From the NCBI GenBank assembly GCA_025351745.1, contig JANXVI010000233.1, positions 1 through 34,424 of the forward strand: a stretch of 34,424 bases of DNA, in the 5' to 3' direction. Shown here in pieces: positions 1 through 7,878 of this stretch. The notes under the pieces are model-generated. The model did not search any database, was not told where the DNA came from, and saw only the letters and a list, made by a program, of their open reading frames with translations. This stretch comes from Rhodoferax sp. (GTDB taxonomy: Bacteria; Pseudomonadota; Gammaproteobacteria; Burkholderiales; Burkholderiaceae_C). The stretch's first letter is position 1, and each line of letters begins with the position of its first letter. The position numbers and the translations under genes were made by a program.

Positions 1-282
1 TACAAGGCGGGTTCCTTCCCCTTCTTGGCCAATGGCCGTGCGCGTGCGCTGGGCGATACCACCGGCTTCGTCAAGTTTTTGGCAGACGCCACGACGGACG
101 AGATCCTGGGCGTGCACATCGTCGGCCCCCAGGCCAGTGAATTGATTTCCGAAGCCGTGGTGGCCATGGAGTTCAAGGCCAGCGCAGAAGACATCGCGCG
201 CATCTGCCACGCCCATCCGAGCTTGAGCGAAGCGACCAAGGAAGCGGCGCTGGCAGTGGACAAGCGGACTCTGAATTTCTGA
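1..282 (+). CDS. lpdA: Dihydrolipoamide dehydrogenase (E3), C-terminal end only
   Basis: The reading frame is open from base 1 and ends at a TGA at 280-282, so only the last 93 residues are present. They match the dimerisation domain of the FAD-dependent E3 subunit, which reoxidises the lipoyl groups of 2-oxoacid dehydrogenase complexes with NAD+. The HAHPSLSE stretch carries the conserved His-Pro region that completes the active site of the partner subunit; [15 protein letters not shown] is also typical. A zapE-type gene follows. In Comamonadaceae that order is usual for the E3 of the 2-oxoglutarate dehydrogenase cluster (sucA-sucB-lpd), so this is more likely the 2-oxoglutarate than the pyruvate dehydrogenase E3. 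That choice is inference, because the upstream genes are outside the window. Confidence 0.93.
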   Translation, partial: YKAGSFPFLANGRARALGDTTGFVKFLADATTDEILGVHIVGPQASELISEAVVAMEFKASAEDIARICHAHPSLSEATKEAALAVDKRTLNF

Positions 283-294
283 TTGTCCATGGGT

Positions 295-355
295 TGAAGT
301 GGCACCCATGCTGCGCCGCTTTGCGGGTCGCTACCTCCGAAGGGCGCGCACTTCA
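295..355. repeat. Inverted repeat after lpdA, possible terminator
   Basis: TGAAGTG (295-301) pairs with CACTTCA (349-355), a 7-bp stem. The intervening DNA contains a smaller CCGC-TTT-GCGG hairpin. The structure begins 13 bases after the lpdA stop. No T-run follows, so intrinsic termination is doubtful. It may instead be another dispersed palindromic repeat. Confidence 0.35.
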
Positions 356-378
356 CCTTGGGGCGGCACGGCATTGAA

Positions 379-435
379 GAAAATAGCCGCTAGCCCTCGT
401 GGAATAAGCGTTAGTAGCTATTAAATTGATAGCAA
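379..435 (+). repeat. Dispersed ~56-bp repeat, copy 1 (GCTAGCCCTCGT core)
   Basis: This intergenic stretch aligns without gaps to 24132-24187 (about 38 of 56 positions by eye) and to the reverse complement of 31216-31271 (also about 38 of 56). The best conserved blocks are GCTAGCC near the left end, CGTTAGTAGC in the middle and ATAGCA at the right end. The variable block between them keeps its length, which points to common descent. The zapE start codon lies 17 bases downstream. I recall similar elements between genes in Comamonadaceae, but cannot confirm this here. Confidence 0.7.
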
Positions 436-451
436 TCAGAAAGCTGTTGTT

Positions 452-1549
452 TTGAACGTCAAACAAACCTACGAAGCCGAGCTGGCCACCCGCGGCTATG
501 TGGCTGACCCGGCGCAACTGCGCGCGGTCGACGCGCTGGAGCGCTGCGCGTTGGAGTGGGCGGAGTTCAAGGAGCAACGCTCCAACGCCTTCAAGAAGCT
601 GATCAACCGGCCCGACGTCCCGCGTGGTGTCTATATGTATGGTGGGGTGGGGCGGGGCAAGAGCTTTTTGATGGACTGCTTTTACAACGCGGTTCCGCTG
701 CGCCGCAAGACGCGCCTGCACTTCCATGAATTCATGCGCGAGGTGCACCGCGAACTGGGGGAGTTGCAAGGTACGGTCAATCCGCTGGACGAACTGGGCA
801 AGCGCATGGCCAAGCGCTTTCGCCTCATCTGTTTTGACGAATTTCATGTGTCCGACATCACCGATGCGATGATCCTTCACCGATTGCTGGCTGCGCTGTT
901 TGAGAATGGCGTGGGTTTTGTGACCACGTCCAACTTCAAACCCGATGACTTGTATCCCGGCGGCTTGCACCGCGACCGCGTACTGCCGGCCATTGCCTTG
1001 CTGAATGACAGGCTCGAAGTGATCAGTGTTGACAATGGTACCGACTACCGCCGACGCACGCTGGAGGCGTTGACGCTCTACCACGTGCCCAACGGGCCGA
1101 CCGCGGATGCGGAGATGGAAAATGCCTTCAACGCGCTGGTCGAGACCCAGGATGAAGAACCTGTGCTGCACATTGAGTCGCGCAATATATGGGTGCGGCG
1201 CAAGGCCGGTGGCGTGGTGTGGTTTGACTTCAAATCGCTATGTGGCGGTCCACGCTCTCAAAATGATTACTTGGAGATTGCGTCGCAGTTTCACACGGTG
1301 TTTCTGAGTGACATACCGCACATGCCTTTGCGCATGGCATCCGAGGCACGGCGGTTTACTTGGCTGATCGACGTGTTGTATGACAGGCGGGTCAAACTGG
1401 TCGTGTCGGCCGAAGTGCCGCCCATGGAGTTGTACACCGACGGCCCGATGGCCCATGAATTTCCCCGCACGGTGTCGCGATTGAGTGAAATGCAAACTTC
1501 TGAGTATTTGTCGCTGGCACGGCGTACGGTCGATACGGGTTTGACATGA
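452..1549 (+). CDS. zapE: Cell division ATPase ZapE (AFG1 family)
   Basis: This 365-residue protein belongs to the AFG1/ZapE P-loop ATPase family. In E. coli ZapE acts at the constricting division ring and affects FtsZ polymer stability; mitochondrial AFG1 helps degrade respiratory subunits. Walker A is GGVGRGKS (residues 64-71) and Walker B with the family FHVSD signature is LICFDEFHVSD (125-135). The C-terminal ARRFTWLIDVLYDRRVKL and LSRLSEMQTSEYL-like segments are also characteristic. The chosen start is TTG at 452: it gives the expected N-terminus (MNVKQTYEAEL) and no in-frame ATG lies closer. The stop codon overlaps the ATG of the next gene (ATGA), so the two are probably translationally coupled. 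Length is normal for the family. Confidence 0.95.
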   Translation: MNVKQTYEAELATRGYVADPAQLRAVDALERCALEWAEFKEQRSNAFKKLINRPDVPRGVYMYGGVGRGKSFLMDCFYNAVPLRRKTRLHFHEFMREVHRELGELQGTVNPLDELGKRMAKRFRLICFDEFHVSDITDAMILHRLLAALFENGVGFVTTSNFKPDDLYPGGLHRDRVLPAIALLNDRLEVISVDNGTDYRRRTLEALTLYHVPNGPTADAEMENAFNALVETQDEEPVLHIESRNIWVRRKAGGVVWFDFKSLCGGPRSQNDYLEIASQFHTVFLSDIPHMPLRMASEARRFTWLIDVLYDRRVKLVVSAEVPPMELYTDGPMAHEFPRTVSRLSEMQTSEYLSLARRTVDTGLT

Positions 1550-2142
1550 TGTGGTTACGCGTCACCGCGCTTGCGTTGCTACTGGCTGTGGTTTCGCGTG
1601 CCTGGGGCCAAGTCGATCCAGGTGAGGCACGGGCGAGCATCGACGCCACTCGACAGCAGGCAACTATTGCGCTGGACGCCGAGGACGCGGCCTGTTTGTC
1701 GAAATTTGCCGTCACGGATTGCCAAAGCAAGGTGGGTACACGCCGACGCCTGATGCTCGCCGACCTGAAGCGGCAGGAAGGCGCGCTGAAAGCTGCCGAA
1801 CGGCGGCAAAAAGGTTTGGAGCAATTGCAACAGTCAGAAGGTAGAGCCGCCGAAAATGCACAGCGCCAGCGAGTTGGGCAGGGGCACACCGAACACACGA
1901 CCGAACAAGAACGCCAAAATAATCTGGATGTGAAGAGGTTTAGCCACCAGGACCAGGCCAAAGCGGCCTCCAACAAAACAAAGGGTGGCGGGTCTACGTC
2001 TGCGCTGGATGCTGCGACCGTAGAGAAAAACCGCACGGCTTACCAGGACAAAGTCAAAGAATTGGAAAAACGCCGCCTGGAGCGTGACAAGCGCTTGCAG
2101 GATTCGGGCAAATGGGTTCCGCCGATACCCGTGTCTCCATAA
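1546..2142 (+). CDS. Exported coiled-coil protein of unknown function, coupled to zapE
   Basis: This 198-residue protein begins with a clear signal peptide (hydrophobic LALLLAVV, likely cleaved after the Ala-Trp-Gly region near residue 21). The mature part is highly charged, rich in Gln, Lys, Arg and Glu, and predicted by eye to form long helices or coiled coil (residues about 55-120 and 160-185). Two cysteines (DAACLSKFAVTDC) lie eleven residues apart and could form a disulfide in the periplasm. The start codon overlaps the zapE stop, so co-expression with zapE is likely. I do not recognise a named family. A related protein appears to follow zapE in other Comamonadaceae from memory, but no function can be assigned. 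Confidence 0.75.
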   Translation: MMWLRVTALALLLAVVSRAWGQVDPGEARASIDATRQQATIALDAEDAACLSKFAVTDCQSKVGTRRRLMLADLKRQEGALKAAERRQKGLEQLQQSEGRAAENAQRQRVGQGHTEHTTEQERQNNLDVKRFSHQDQAKAASNKTKGGGSTSALDAATVEKNRTAYQDKVKELEKRRLERDKRLQDSGKWVPPIPVSP

Positions 2143-2178
2143 AACACCGCAGCGTCTGCCCAGAAGTTACGGGTGAAA

Positions 2179-2940
2179 CTAGGGTGACAGCGGTTCAAGC
2201 TTGACGATGACAATCGACAAGTTGTCTCCCACGCCACGGCCACGGGAGCGGGCCTTCTCGATCAAGAACTCGGTGGCCTCGCGCGCGCTTAGCGTCGACA
2301 AGACAGAGCCAAGCTCCCCGGTGTTGAAGTAGTGCCACACGCCGTCGCTGCAGGCCATCAGCACATCGCCCGGGCGCAGTTGTGGAATGAAGTGAAAATC
2401 CACCGGAGGATCATTTTCAGTGCCCAGGCAGCCCATCAGAATGTTCGATTGGGGGTGTACGGCCGCCTGTTCCTCTGTGATTTCGCCGCGATTGACGAGT
2501 GCCTGCACATAAGAGTGATCCATGGTGCGCTTGACAAAGCGGTTGCCATGGAAGTGGTAGATGCGCGAATCGCCGGTATGGGCCCAGTGGCAGTCTCCAG
2601 CCGCGTTGATCAGAAATGCGGCCAAGGTGCTGTGCGGCTCTTCTTCTGACGATATTGCGGTTAGCTTGATGACCACATGGGCTTCTTGGATCACTTGCGC
2701 CAGGATGGAAGAGGCGTCGTCGGTGTCAGGGTCGTAGCGGTCAAACAATTGTTTGGAGGTCATCATGACCTGGTCCGACGCTTTTCTGCCGCCGCTGCGT
2801 CCGCCCATGCCGTCGGCGACGATCGCCAAAATGCATCCGTTGACCCGAGGGTGTTTCAGTAGCGCGATCTGGTCTTGCTGGTACTCGCGGTCGCCTTTGT
2901 GGATGCCGGTGGAGGCAGTGAGTCGGTAACCTGTGGCCAT
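2179..2940 (-). CDS. PP2C-family Ser/Thr protein phosphatase
   Basis: This 253-residue PPM/PP2C phosphatase carries the metal-binding motifs in order: GDREYQQDQ (residues 16-24), VADGMGG (41-47), HTGDSRIYHF (121-130), ACSDGVW (196-202) and GDNLSIVIV (238-246). The conserved Asp residues bind the two Mn/Mg ions that activate water for dephosphorylation of Ser or Thr. No membrane segment or sensor domain is present, so it should be a soluble stand-alone catalytic domain. The ATG at 2938-2940 is preferred; a TTG seven codons upstream (2961) is possible but gives no better ribosome site. No Ser/Thr kinase gene lies beside it, so its partner must be elsewhere. It converges with the upstream exported protein and diverges from the DUF465/helicase pair. 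Confidence 0.93.
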   Translation of the reverse strand: MATGYRLTASTGIHKGDREYQQDQIALLKHPRVNGCILAIVADGMGGRSGGRKASDQVMMTSKQLFDRYDPDTDDASSILAQVIQEAHVVIKLTAISSEEEPHSTLAAFLINAAGDCHWAHTGDSRIYHFHGNRFVKRTMDHSYVQALVNRGEITEEQAAVHPQSNILMGCLGTENDPPVDFHFIPQLRPGDVLMACSDGVWHYFNTGELGSVLSTLSAREATEFLIEKARSRGRGVGDNLSIVIVKLEPLSP

Positions 2941-3051
2941 GTTGAGTTGCTGGTGAAGCAATACTTTCTACAAAAAGACAGTAAGGTCGTATTATCAAGC
3001 CAGCCCGACCCGCGATGCTGTAGTTTAAACCCGTACTTACTCACATTTCCC

Positions 3052-3255
3052 TTGGTAACAAATCTCCATTCGCCAGAACGCCATTTGATCGAGTTGCGCA
3101 TAGAGCATGCCGATTTGGATGCCTTGGTAGACAGGGCCGCCACCGATTCACCTGTTGATGAACTGATGATGCGCCGTCTCAAGAAGCGCCGTTTGATGCT
3201 GCGGGATGAAATTGCACGGGTAGAGCGTGAAATAGAGCCCAAAGAGCCGGCCTGA
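3052..3255 (+). CDS. Small DUF465 (YdcH-like) helical protein
   Basis: The 67 residues from a TTG at 3052 contain the pattern HLIELRIEHADLDALVDRAA followed by DELMMRRLKKRRLMLRDEIARVE, which is the DUF465/YdcH signature: two amphipathic helices joined by a short turn, the second very basic. The frame is open further upstream to 2875, but that part overlaps the phosphatase gene on the other strand and has no family resemblance. The start is therefore placed near the domain boundary; TTG 3085 is an alternative. No Shine-Dalgarno sequence is evident. The stop lies three bases before the helicase ATG, so the pair probably shares a transcript. Function is unknown; the family is widespread in proteobacteria. 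Confidence 0.75.
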   Translation: MVTNLHSPERHLIELRIEHADLDALVDRAATDSPVDELMMRRLKKRRLMLRDEIARVEREIEPKEPA

Positions 3256-3258
3256 GAC

Positions 3259-5265
3259 ATGGGCTTGCAGGAACTGGTGGCCCATGCGTTCGGCCCTCTG
3301 GGCGCTTTGGCGCAATGCGTTGAAGAGTTCAGTCCGCGCAGCGGCCAGACCGCCATGTCCCAGGCTGTGGCCGCCACAATGGAGGAGGGTGGCGTGCTGG
3401 TCGTCGAAGCCGGCACGGGTGTTGGCAAGACGTTTGCCTATTTGGTGCCTGCTTTGCTCAGTCGGGAGCGTGTCTTGCTGTCGACCGCCACCAAGACGCT
3501 GCAAGACCAGTTGTTTGGCCGGGATATACCGCGTTTGGTCAAGGCACTGGGCATTCCCGTACGCACCGCGCTTTTGAAGGGCCGCAGCAGCTACTTGTGC
3601 ATGCACCGCATGATGGGTGCGCGCGAAAGCGAGCTGACCCACAACGTGACAACGCAACGCGATCTGAGCCGGGTCCAAACGTGGTCCCACAGCACGCGCA
3701 CGGGTGATATCGCGGAGCTTACGCAGTTGGATGAACGGTCACCCGTCATACCCTTGATCACCTCCACGCGTGAAAACTGCCTGGGCGCGCGTTGCCCACA
3801 GATCCAGAGCTGCCACGTCAACCAGGCGCGACGTGAGGCCATGGCTGCGGATGTCGTTGTCATCAACCACCATCTTTTCTTTGCGGATCTGAATATCCGT
3901 GAATCCGGCGTGGCAGAGTTGTTGCCCACGGTGCGTTCGGTGGTCTTCGATGAGGCGCACCAGCTCAATGAAATCGGCGTCCAGTTTTTGAGCCGCCAAT
4001 TGTCAACGCAGCAGTTGGATAACTTCGCGCGGGATTTGGCGCAGCAGGGACACAAAATGGCCCTGGCCCACTCGGGTTGGCCGGAGATGCTTGCAGAGCT
4101 TGTTCGCAGCGCTGCTGCCTTGCGCGCTCTGTGCGGCGGTGGCCAGCCTGCCGAACGTATTTCCTGGTTTGAAGAGGCTCCAGCCAGTATCGCCGGGCAT
4201 GAGTGGCACAACGCAATGTCGGACATACACACCGTTCTGCAGCAGACAGATGTCGTATTGCGCAGCATGGGGGAATTGTCTGCCGAACTCCAAAACTTGC
4301 ATGAACGTAGCTCTCGCCTAATGGCTGAACTCGACATCTTTTCGCATGCGGTCCAGCCCGGCGCCGTGCGGTGGCTGGAGTCGGGCGCCACACAGGTTCG
4401 ATTGGTGCAATCACCGCTGGACATTGCGCAAGCCATGCGCGCACGAGCCATCGAGCCCCAAGCAGATGGTGGCGCAAGAAAGTCGTGGATCTTCACGTCG
4501 GCAACGCTTGGACATGATGCGACCATGGCGCATTTTGTTGCGTCTTGCGGGTTGGAGGGTGCCCAGGTGCTGCAAGTGCAAAGCCCTTTTGATTACCTGG
4601 CTCAGGCAGTGCTTTTCATACCTGAGAAGTTGCCCAAACCTGGTGATGCGGGTCACAGCGCAGCAGTTGCCCATTTGGCTGGGGAAGGTGCTGCTGCATT
4701 GGGTGGAAGAACCTTGGTGTTGACAACGACCCTGCGGGCCATGCGCGAAATCGCCGCTGCCCTGCGCCAGCGCTTCGATACGTTCTCCTTCATCGATGTG
4801 TTGTTGCAAGGCGAATCGCCCAAAAGGGAGTTGACCGAGCGATTTATTCGAGGCGTGGTGCCAGGTAAAAACGGGTGTATTTTGGTCGGCTCTGTGTCGT
4901 TCTGGGAAGGTATCGATGTGCCAGGTGATGCCTTGCAACTGGTGGTGGTTGATAAACTACCGTTCTCGCCCCCTGGTGACCCCGTTGTTGAAGCGCGGGC
5001 GAGGCAGCTGGAACTTAATGGCAGCAGCCCGTTCCACCATTACCACGTACCGCAAGCAGCGATCGCCCTGAAGCAGGGGGCCGGGCGGCTCATTCGCAGG
5101 GAAACGGACCGCGGGATTCTGGTCGTATGTGACGTGCGCTTGACCCAGATGGGCTATGGGCGCAGGATTTTGGCTGCTTTACCAGCCATGCGGCGCATCA
5201 CGACGCACGAGCAGTTCACCGAGTGTCTTGCAGCCCTTACCAGACCTTCCACCACGGATCATTGA
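3259..5265 (+). CDS. DinG/YoaA-type ATP-dependent Fe-S DNA helicase
   Basis: This 668-residue superfamily 2 (XPD-like) 5'-3' helicase has Walker A AGTGVGKT (residues 51-58), the DEAH box FDEAH (230-234) and a C-terminal helicase half with SFWEGIDVPG, VVVDKLPFSPPGDP and QGAGRLIRR. Four cysteines in the position expected for a 4Fe-4S cluster (C114, then C174, C179, C185 in RENCLGARCPQIQSC) separate helicase domain IA. Members of this family unwind forked DNA, D-loops and R-loops and help replication past damage. The length and direct entry into the helicase core suit YoaA better than E. coli DinG, so no symbol is given. The last 29 bases overlap the 3' end of bamD on the other strand. Confidence 0.93.
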   Translation: MGLQELVAHAFGPLGALAQCVEEFSPRSGQTAMSQAVAATMEEGGVLVVEAGTGVGKTFAYLVPALLSRERVLLSTATKTLQDQLFGRDIPRLVKALGIPVRTALLKGRSSYLCMHRMMGARESELTHNVTTQRDLSRVQTWSHSTRTGDIAELTQLDERSPVIPLITSTRENCLGARCPQIQSCHVNQARREAMAADVVVINHHLFFADLNIRESGVAELLPTVRSVVFDEAHQLNEIGVQFLSRQLSTQQLDNFARDLAQQGHKMALAHSGWPEMLAELVRSAAALRALCGGGQPAERISWFEEAPASIAGHEWHNAMSDIHTVLQQTDVVLRSMGELSAELQNLHERSSRLMAELDIFSHAVQPGAVRWLESGATQVRLVQSPLDIAQAMRARAIEPQADGGARKSWIFTSATLGHDATMAHFVASCGLEGAQVLQVQSPFDYLAQAVLFIPEKLPKPGDAGHSAAVAHLAGEGAAALGGRTLVLTTTLRAMREIAAALRQRFDTFSFIDVLLQGESPKRELTERFIRGVVPGKNGCILVGSVSFWEGIDVPGDALQLVVVDKLPFSPPGDPVVEARARQLELNGSSPFHHYHVPQAAIALKQGAGRLIRRETDRGILVVCDVRLTQMGYGRRILAALPAMRRITTHEQFTECLAALTRPSTTDH

Positions 5266-6043
5266 TGGCGCGCGAGCCGTGGACCAAGAAGTCTGATTGG
5301 GGGTAGTTCTTCTCAAGCACACGTTTGGTGTCATCGCGCAATTGGGTCATGCCCAGCGCCTCGTAAGAGCGGAACATGATGTACAGGGCTTCTTCGATGG
5401 CATCCACCTCACGGTAATCCGAGACCGCCACTTGCGCACGGTTGACCGCAGCCAGGTAGGCGCCTCGTCTGAAGTAGTACCGGGCCACGTGCACTTCATA
5501 CCGCGCCAAGGAGCTGACGATGTAGTTCATGCGCTGGCGTGCATCATTGGCGTATCGGGAGTCAGGGAAGCGATCGACCAATTCCTTAAAGGCTTCAAAG
5601 GATTCCTTGGAAGCTTTTTGGTCGCGCTCCGTCAAATCCTGGCGCGTAAATTTGGCAAAAAGACCCAGGTCATCATTGAAGTTGATTACGCCTTTCAGGT
5701 AGATGGCATAGTCCAATGCCGGGCTCACCGGGTGCAGCTTCATGAAGCGTTCCAGCGTCGCCAGGGCCTGTGCGGTATCCGCAGATTTGTACTGGGCGTA
5801 GGCCTTGTCTAACTGGGCCTGTTGTGCCAGCGGCGTACCAGCGGCGCGCGATTCAAGCTTTTCCAGCAACGGTATGGCGCGCTCCCACTGGCCTGCTGCC
5901 ATCTCTTCTTTGGCCTCGGCATAGATCTTGGTCGGGCTCATCGCGGCAGTCTTGTCCACCGGGGTGCTGGAGCAACCGGCTGTTAAGAGTGCGACGGTCG
6001 CCAGCAGCGAAAAGCAAACGACCGATAATTTGTCACGAAGCAT
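5237..6043 (-). CDS. bamD: Outer-membrane assembly lipoprotein BamD
   Basis: This 268-residue lipoprotein has a signal peptide ending in the lipobox LTAGC (residues 20-24), so Cys24 should be lipidated. The rest is built of tetratricopeptide-type helical repeats (AEAKEEMAAGQWERAIPLLEKL, TAQALATLERFMKLHPVSPALDYAIYLKG, and DRFPDSRYANDARQRMNYI), the hallmark of BamD/ComL. BamD sits on the periplasmic face of the outer membrane and, with BamA, is the essential core of the complex that inserts beta-barrel proteins. Length and architecture are normal. It is transcribed away from rluD and runs tail to tail into the helicase gene with a 29-base overlap. A good -10 box lies upstream, just inside the rluD leader. 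bamB and yfgM are also in this window but in a separate cluster. Confidence 0.96.
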   Translation of the reverse strand: MLRDKLSVVCFSLLATVALLTAGCSSTPVDKTAAMSPTKIYAEAKEEMAAGQWERAIPLLEKLESRAAGTPLAQQAQLDKAYAQYKSADTAQALATLERFMKLHPVSPALDYAIYLKGVINFNDDLGLFAKFTRQDLTERDQKASKESFEAFKELVDRFPDSRYANDARQRMNYIVSSLARYEVHVARYYFRRGAYLAAVNRAQVAVSDYREVDAIEEALYIMFRSYEALGMTQLRDDTKRVLEKNYPQSDFLVHGSRAINDPWWKVW

Positions 6044-6075
6044 GTTAGGAAACTTTCTTGAAACAGAGCACGGGA

Positions 6076-6081
6076 ATTATA
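6076..6081 (-). promoter_or_regulatory. Putative -10 box for bamD
   Basis: On the minus strand the sequence is a perfect TATAAT, 32 bases upstream of the bamD ATG. A -35 box at 17-bp spacing would be TCGATC, a poor match. The box lies between the two possible rluD starts, so transcription of the two divergent genes may interfere. Confidence 0.45.
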
Positions 6082-6096
6082 TCGAGCGACTCAGCG

Positions 6097-7086
6097 ATGA
6101 TCGACTCTGAAGAGGTAGAGGATGCCACAGCCGAGGTTGAGTGGCGCAAGCTGAGCGTTTCAGTGGCTCTGCATGGGGTGCGTTTGGACAGGGCCTTGGT
6201 CGAAGCGGCGCCGGAGTTTTCCAGAAGCTACCTGCAACAACTCATTGAGGCCGGGCTGGTTACAGTAAACGCGCAAATCGGCAGAAAGGCGTCGCACAAG
6301 GTGAAGGCCGGTGACGCGTTGGTGATTGAGCTGCGCCCAACCCCCCAGAGCCAGGCGTTCACGCCCCAGGCCATGGCGCTGAATGTGGTGTTCCAGGATG
6401 AACATATTCTTGTCATCAACAAGCCCGCAGGGCTGGTCGTGCACCCCGCGCCCGGCAATTGGAGCGGCACTTTGCTCAATGGCCTGCTGGCACATGATCC
6501 GGCTATTTCCTCGGTTCCACGGGCGGGTATCGTGCACCGACTCGACAAGGATACCAGCGGACTGATGGTTGTGGCCCGCAGCCGCCTCGTGATGGATGCC
6601 CTGGTGCATTCCATCGCTGCGCGCGACGTCAGCCGGCAATACCTTGCCATTGCCCACCGGCTTTGGACCGGGCCTGCCAGCAAAACTGTCGATGCTGCGA
6701 TAGGTCGTGACCCCCGAAACCGTTTGCGAATGGCCGTCGTTGACCTTGATAGCCAAGCGGGAAAATCCGCTAAGACCGACGTTGTGCTGTTAGGCAACGC
6801 GGACCGCGGATGCTTTGTCCGCTGCATCCTACATACGGGCAGAACCCACCAGATTCGGGTGCACATGGCCTCATTAGGACACCCGTTAGTGGCTGATGTT
6901 GTCTACGGCGGCACCTATGTGGAAGGGATGCAGCGTCAAGCGCTCCATGCGGTTCGGCTGGCTTTTGCGCACCCGGTTACGGCGCAACCGATGGTCTTTG
7001 AAGCGCCCCCCCCAGAAGATTTTGAAGCCCTTCTCGCCGCGTGGGGCCTGCGCTACAATCCGGGTTCACAGGCTAAAAACCTGTAA
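6097..7086 (+). CDS. rluD: 23S rRNA pseudouridine synthase RluD
   Basis: The protein (329 residues from ATG 6097) has an N-terminal S4 RNA-binding domain (about residues 18-80) and an RluA-type catalytic domain with HRLDKDTSG (147-155), where Asp150 is the expected nucleophile. The motifs INKPAGLVVHP and LHTGRTHQIRVHM are also diagnostic. RluD makes pseudouridines at the 1911/1915/1917 positions of helix 69 in 23S rRNA, at the ribosomal subunit interface. Adjacency to bamD is the usual proteobacterial order and supports RluD over RluA or RluC. A TTG at 6058 would add 13 residues with no homology value, so the ATG is preferred. In many relatives a laccase-domain gene (pgeF/yfiH) follows rluD; here scpB follows after 114 bases. 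Confidence 0.92.
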   Translation: MIDSEEVEDATAEVEWRKLSVSVALHGVRLDRALVEAAPEFSRSYLQQLIEAGLVTVNAQIGRKASHKVKAGDALVIELRPTPQSQAFTPQAMALNVVFQDEHILVINKPAGLVVHPAPGNWSGTLLNGLLAHDPAISSVPRAGIVHRLDKDTSGLMVVARSRLVMDALVHSIAARDVSRQYLAIAHRLWTGPASKTVDAAIGRDPRNRLRMAVVDLDSQAGKSAKTDVVLLGNADRGCFVRCILHTGRTHQIRVHMASLGHPLVADVVYGGTYVEGMQRQALHAVRLAFAHPVTAQPMVFEAPPPEDFEALLAAWGLRYNPGSQAKNL

Positions 7087-7200
7087 GCGCCGCGGAATAT
7101 TGCCGGGGCGAGGCACGGTGAATTCTCACATCTGCTGCCGTACGTTTGGAATCTCATTGATTGGTCACCGTGATGGTGGCGTTTCCGAAAAAGCCTGACT

Positions 7201-7878
7201 ATGAACCTGGCAGACGCAAAACGGGTCTTGGAGACCGCCTTGATTTGCTCACAGCAACCCTTGCCGTTGCGCGACATGCGTTCGCTCTTCAATGAATCCT
7301 TGGGAGCCGACACGGTCAAGAATTTGCTTGAAGAGTTGCGCCATGACTGGTCTGGCAAAGGTATTGAGTTGGTGAATGTTGCCTCCGGGTGGCGTTTTCA
7401 AAGCCGGCCGGAGATGCGTGAATACCTTGATAGGTTGCATCCCGAAAAGCCACCGCGCTACACACGGGCAACGTTGGAGACATTGGCCATCATCGCCTAC
7501 CGCCAGCCAGTGACGCGTGGTGATATGGAAGACATCCGCGGCGTGACCATCAGTTCGCTGCTGATCAAACAATTGGAAGACCGGGGTTGGGTCGAAGTTA
7601 TTGGTCACCGCGAAGCAGTGGGTAGACCCGCCTTGTATGCCACTACGCGCCAGTTTTTGGATGACCTGGGCCTACAGTCGTTGGATCAGTTACCACTGCT
7701 GGAGAGTATGGCCAACCAAGACGGAGTGTTTGGTGCACTGGTGGAGAGGGCTGGAGAGAACTTGCCGGTACCAACAGACGAGGGGCCTGAAATAGGCGAC
7801 CACAAATTTCAAATGGATATGCCGCTGGAAGGCGCTAACCCGGATATGCCGCCACCTATGAATGGATTTTCAGAATGA
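7201..7878 (+). CDS. scpB: Segregation and condensation protein ScpB
   Basis: This 225-residue protein shows the tandem winged-helix pattern of ScpB, with the signature [18 protein letters not shown] and then [11 protein letters not shown] and [25 protein letters not shown]. ScpB dimers bind the kleisin ScpA and, with SMC, form the condensin that organises and separates chromosomes. The C-terminal 50 residues are acidic and Pro-rich and probably disordered. scpA is not next to it, unlike in many bacteria. The stop overlaps the start of rluB by four bases (ATGA), an arrangement found in many proteobacteria, so the two are probably translated together. Confidence 0.94.
   Translation: MNLADAKRVLETALICSQQPLPLRDMRSLFNESLGADTVKNLLEELRHDWSGKGIELVNVASGWRFQSRPEMREYLDRLHPEKPPRYTRATLETLAIIAYRQPVTRGDMEDIRGVTISSLLIKQLEDRGWVEVIGHREAVGRPALYATTRQFLDDLGLQSLDQLPLLESMANQDGVFGALVERAGENLPVPTDEGPEIGDHKFQMDMPLEGANPDMPPPMNGFSE

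Noticed and set aside
353..1171. Long open frame on the minus strand opposite zapE
   Set aside because: It lies antisense to a well-supported gene, has no recognisable domain, and its composition is that of a frame shadow in GC-rich DNA.
2179..5265. Phosphatase plus DUF465 plus Fe-S helicase as a defence or signalling island
   Set aside because: The phosphatase is on the other strand and each protein is an ordinary conserved family member; no transfer signs or effector genes are nearby.
7054..7059. TACAAT at the end of rluD as a promoter for scpB
   Set aside because: No acceptable -35 box lies at the right spacing, and the box is inside coding sequence.
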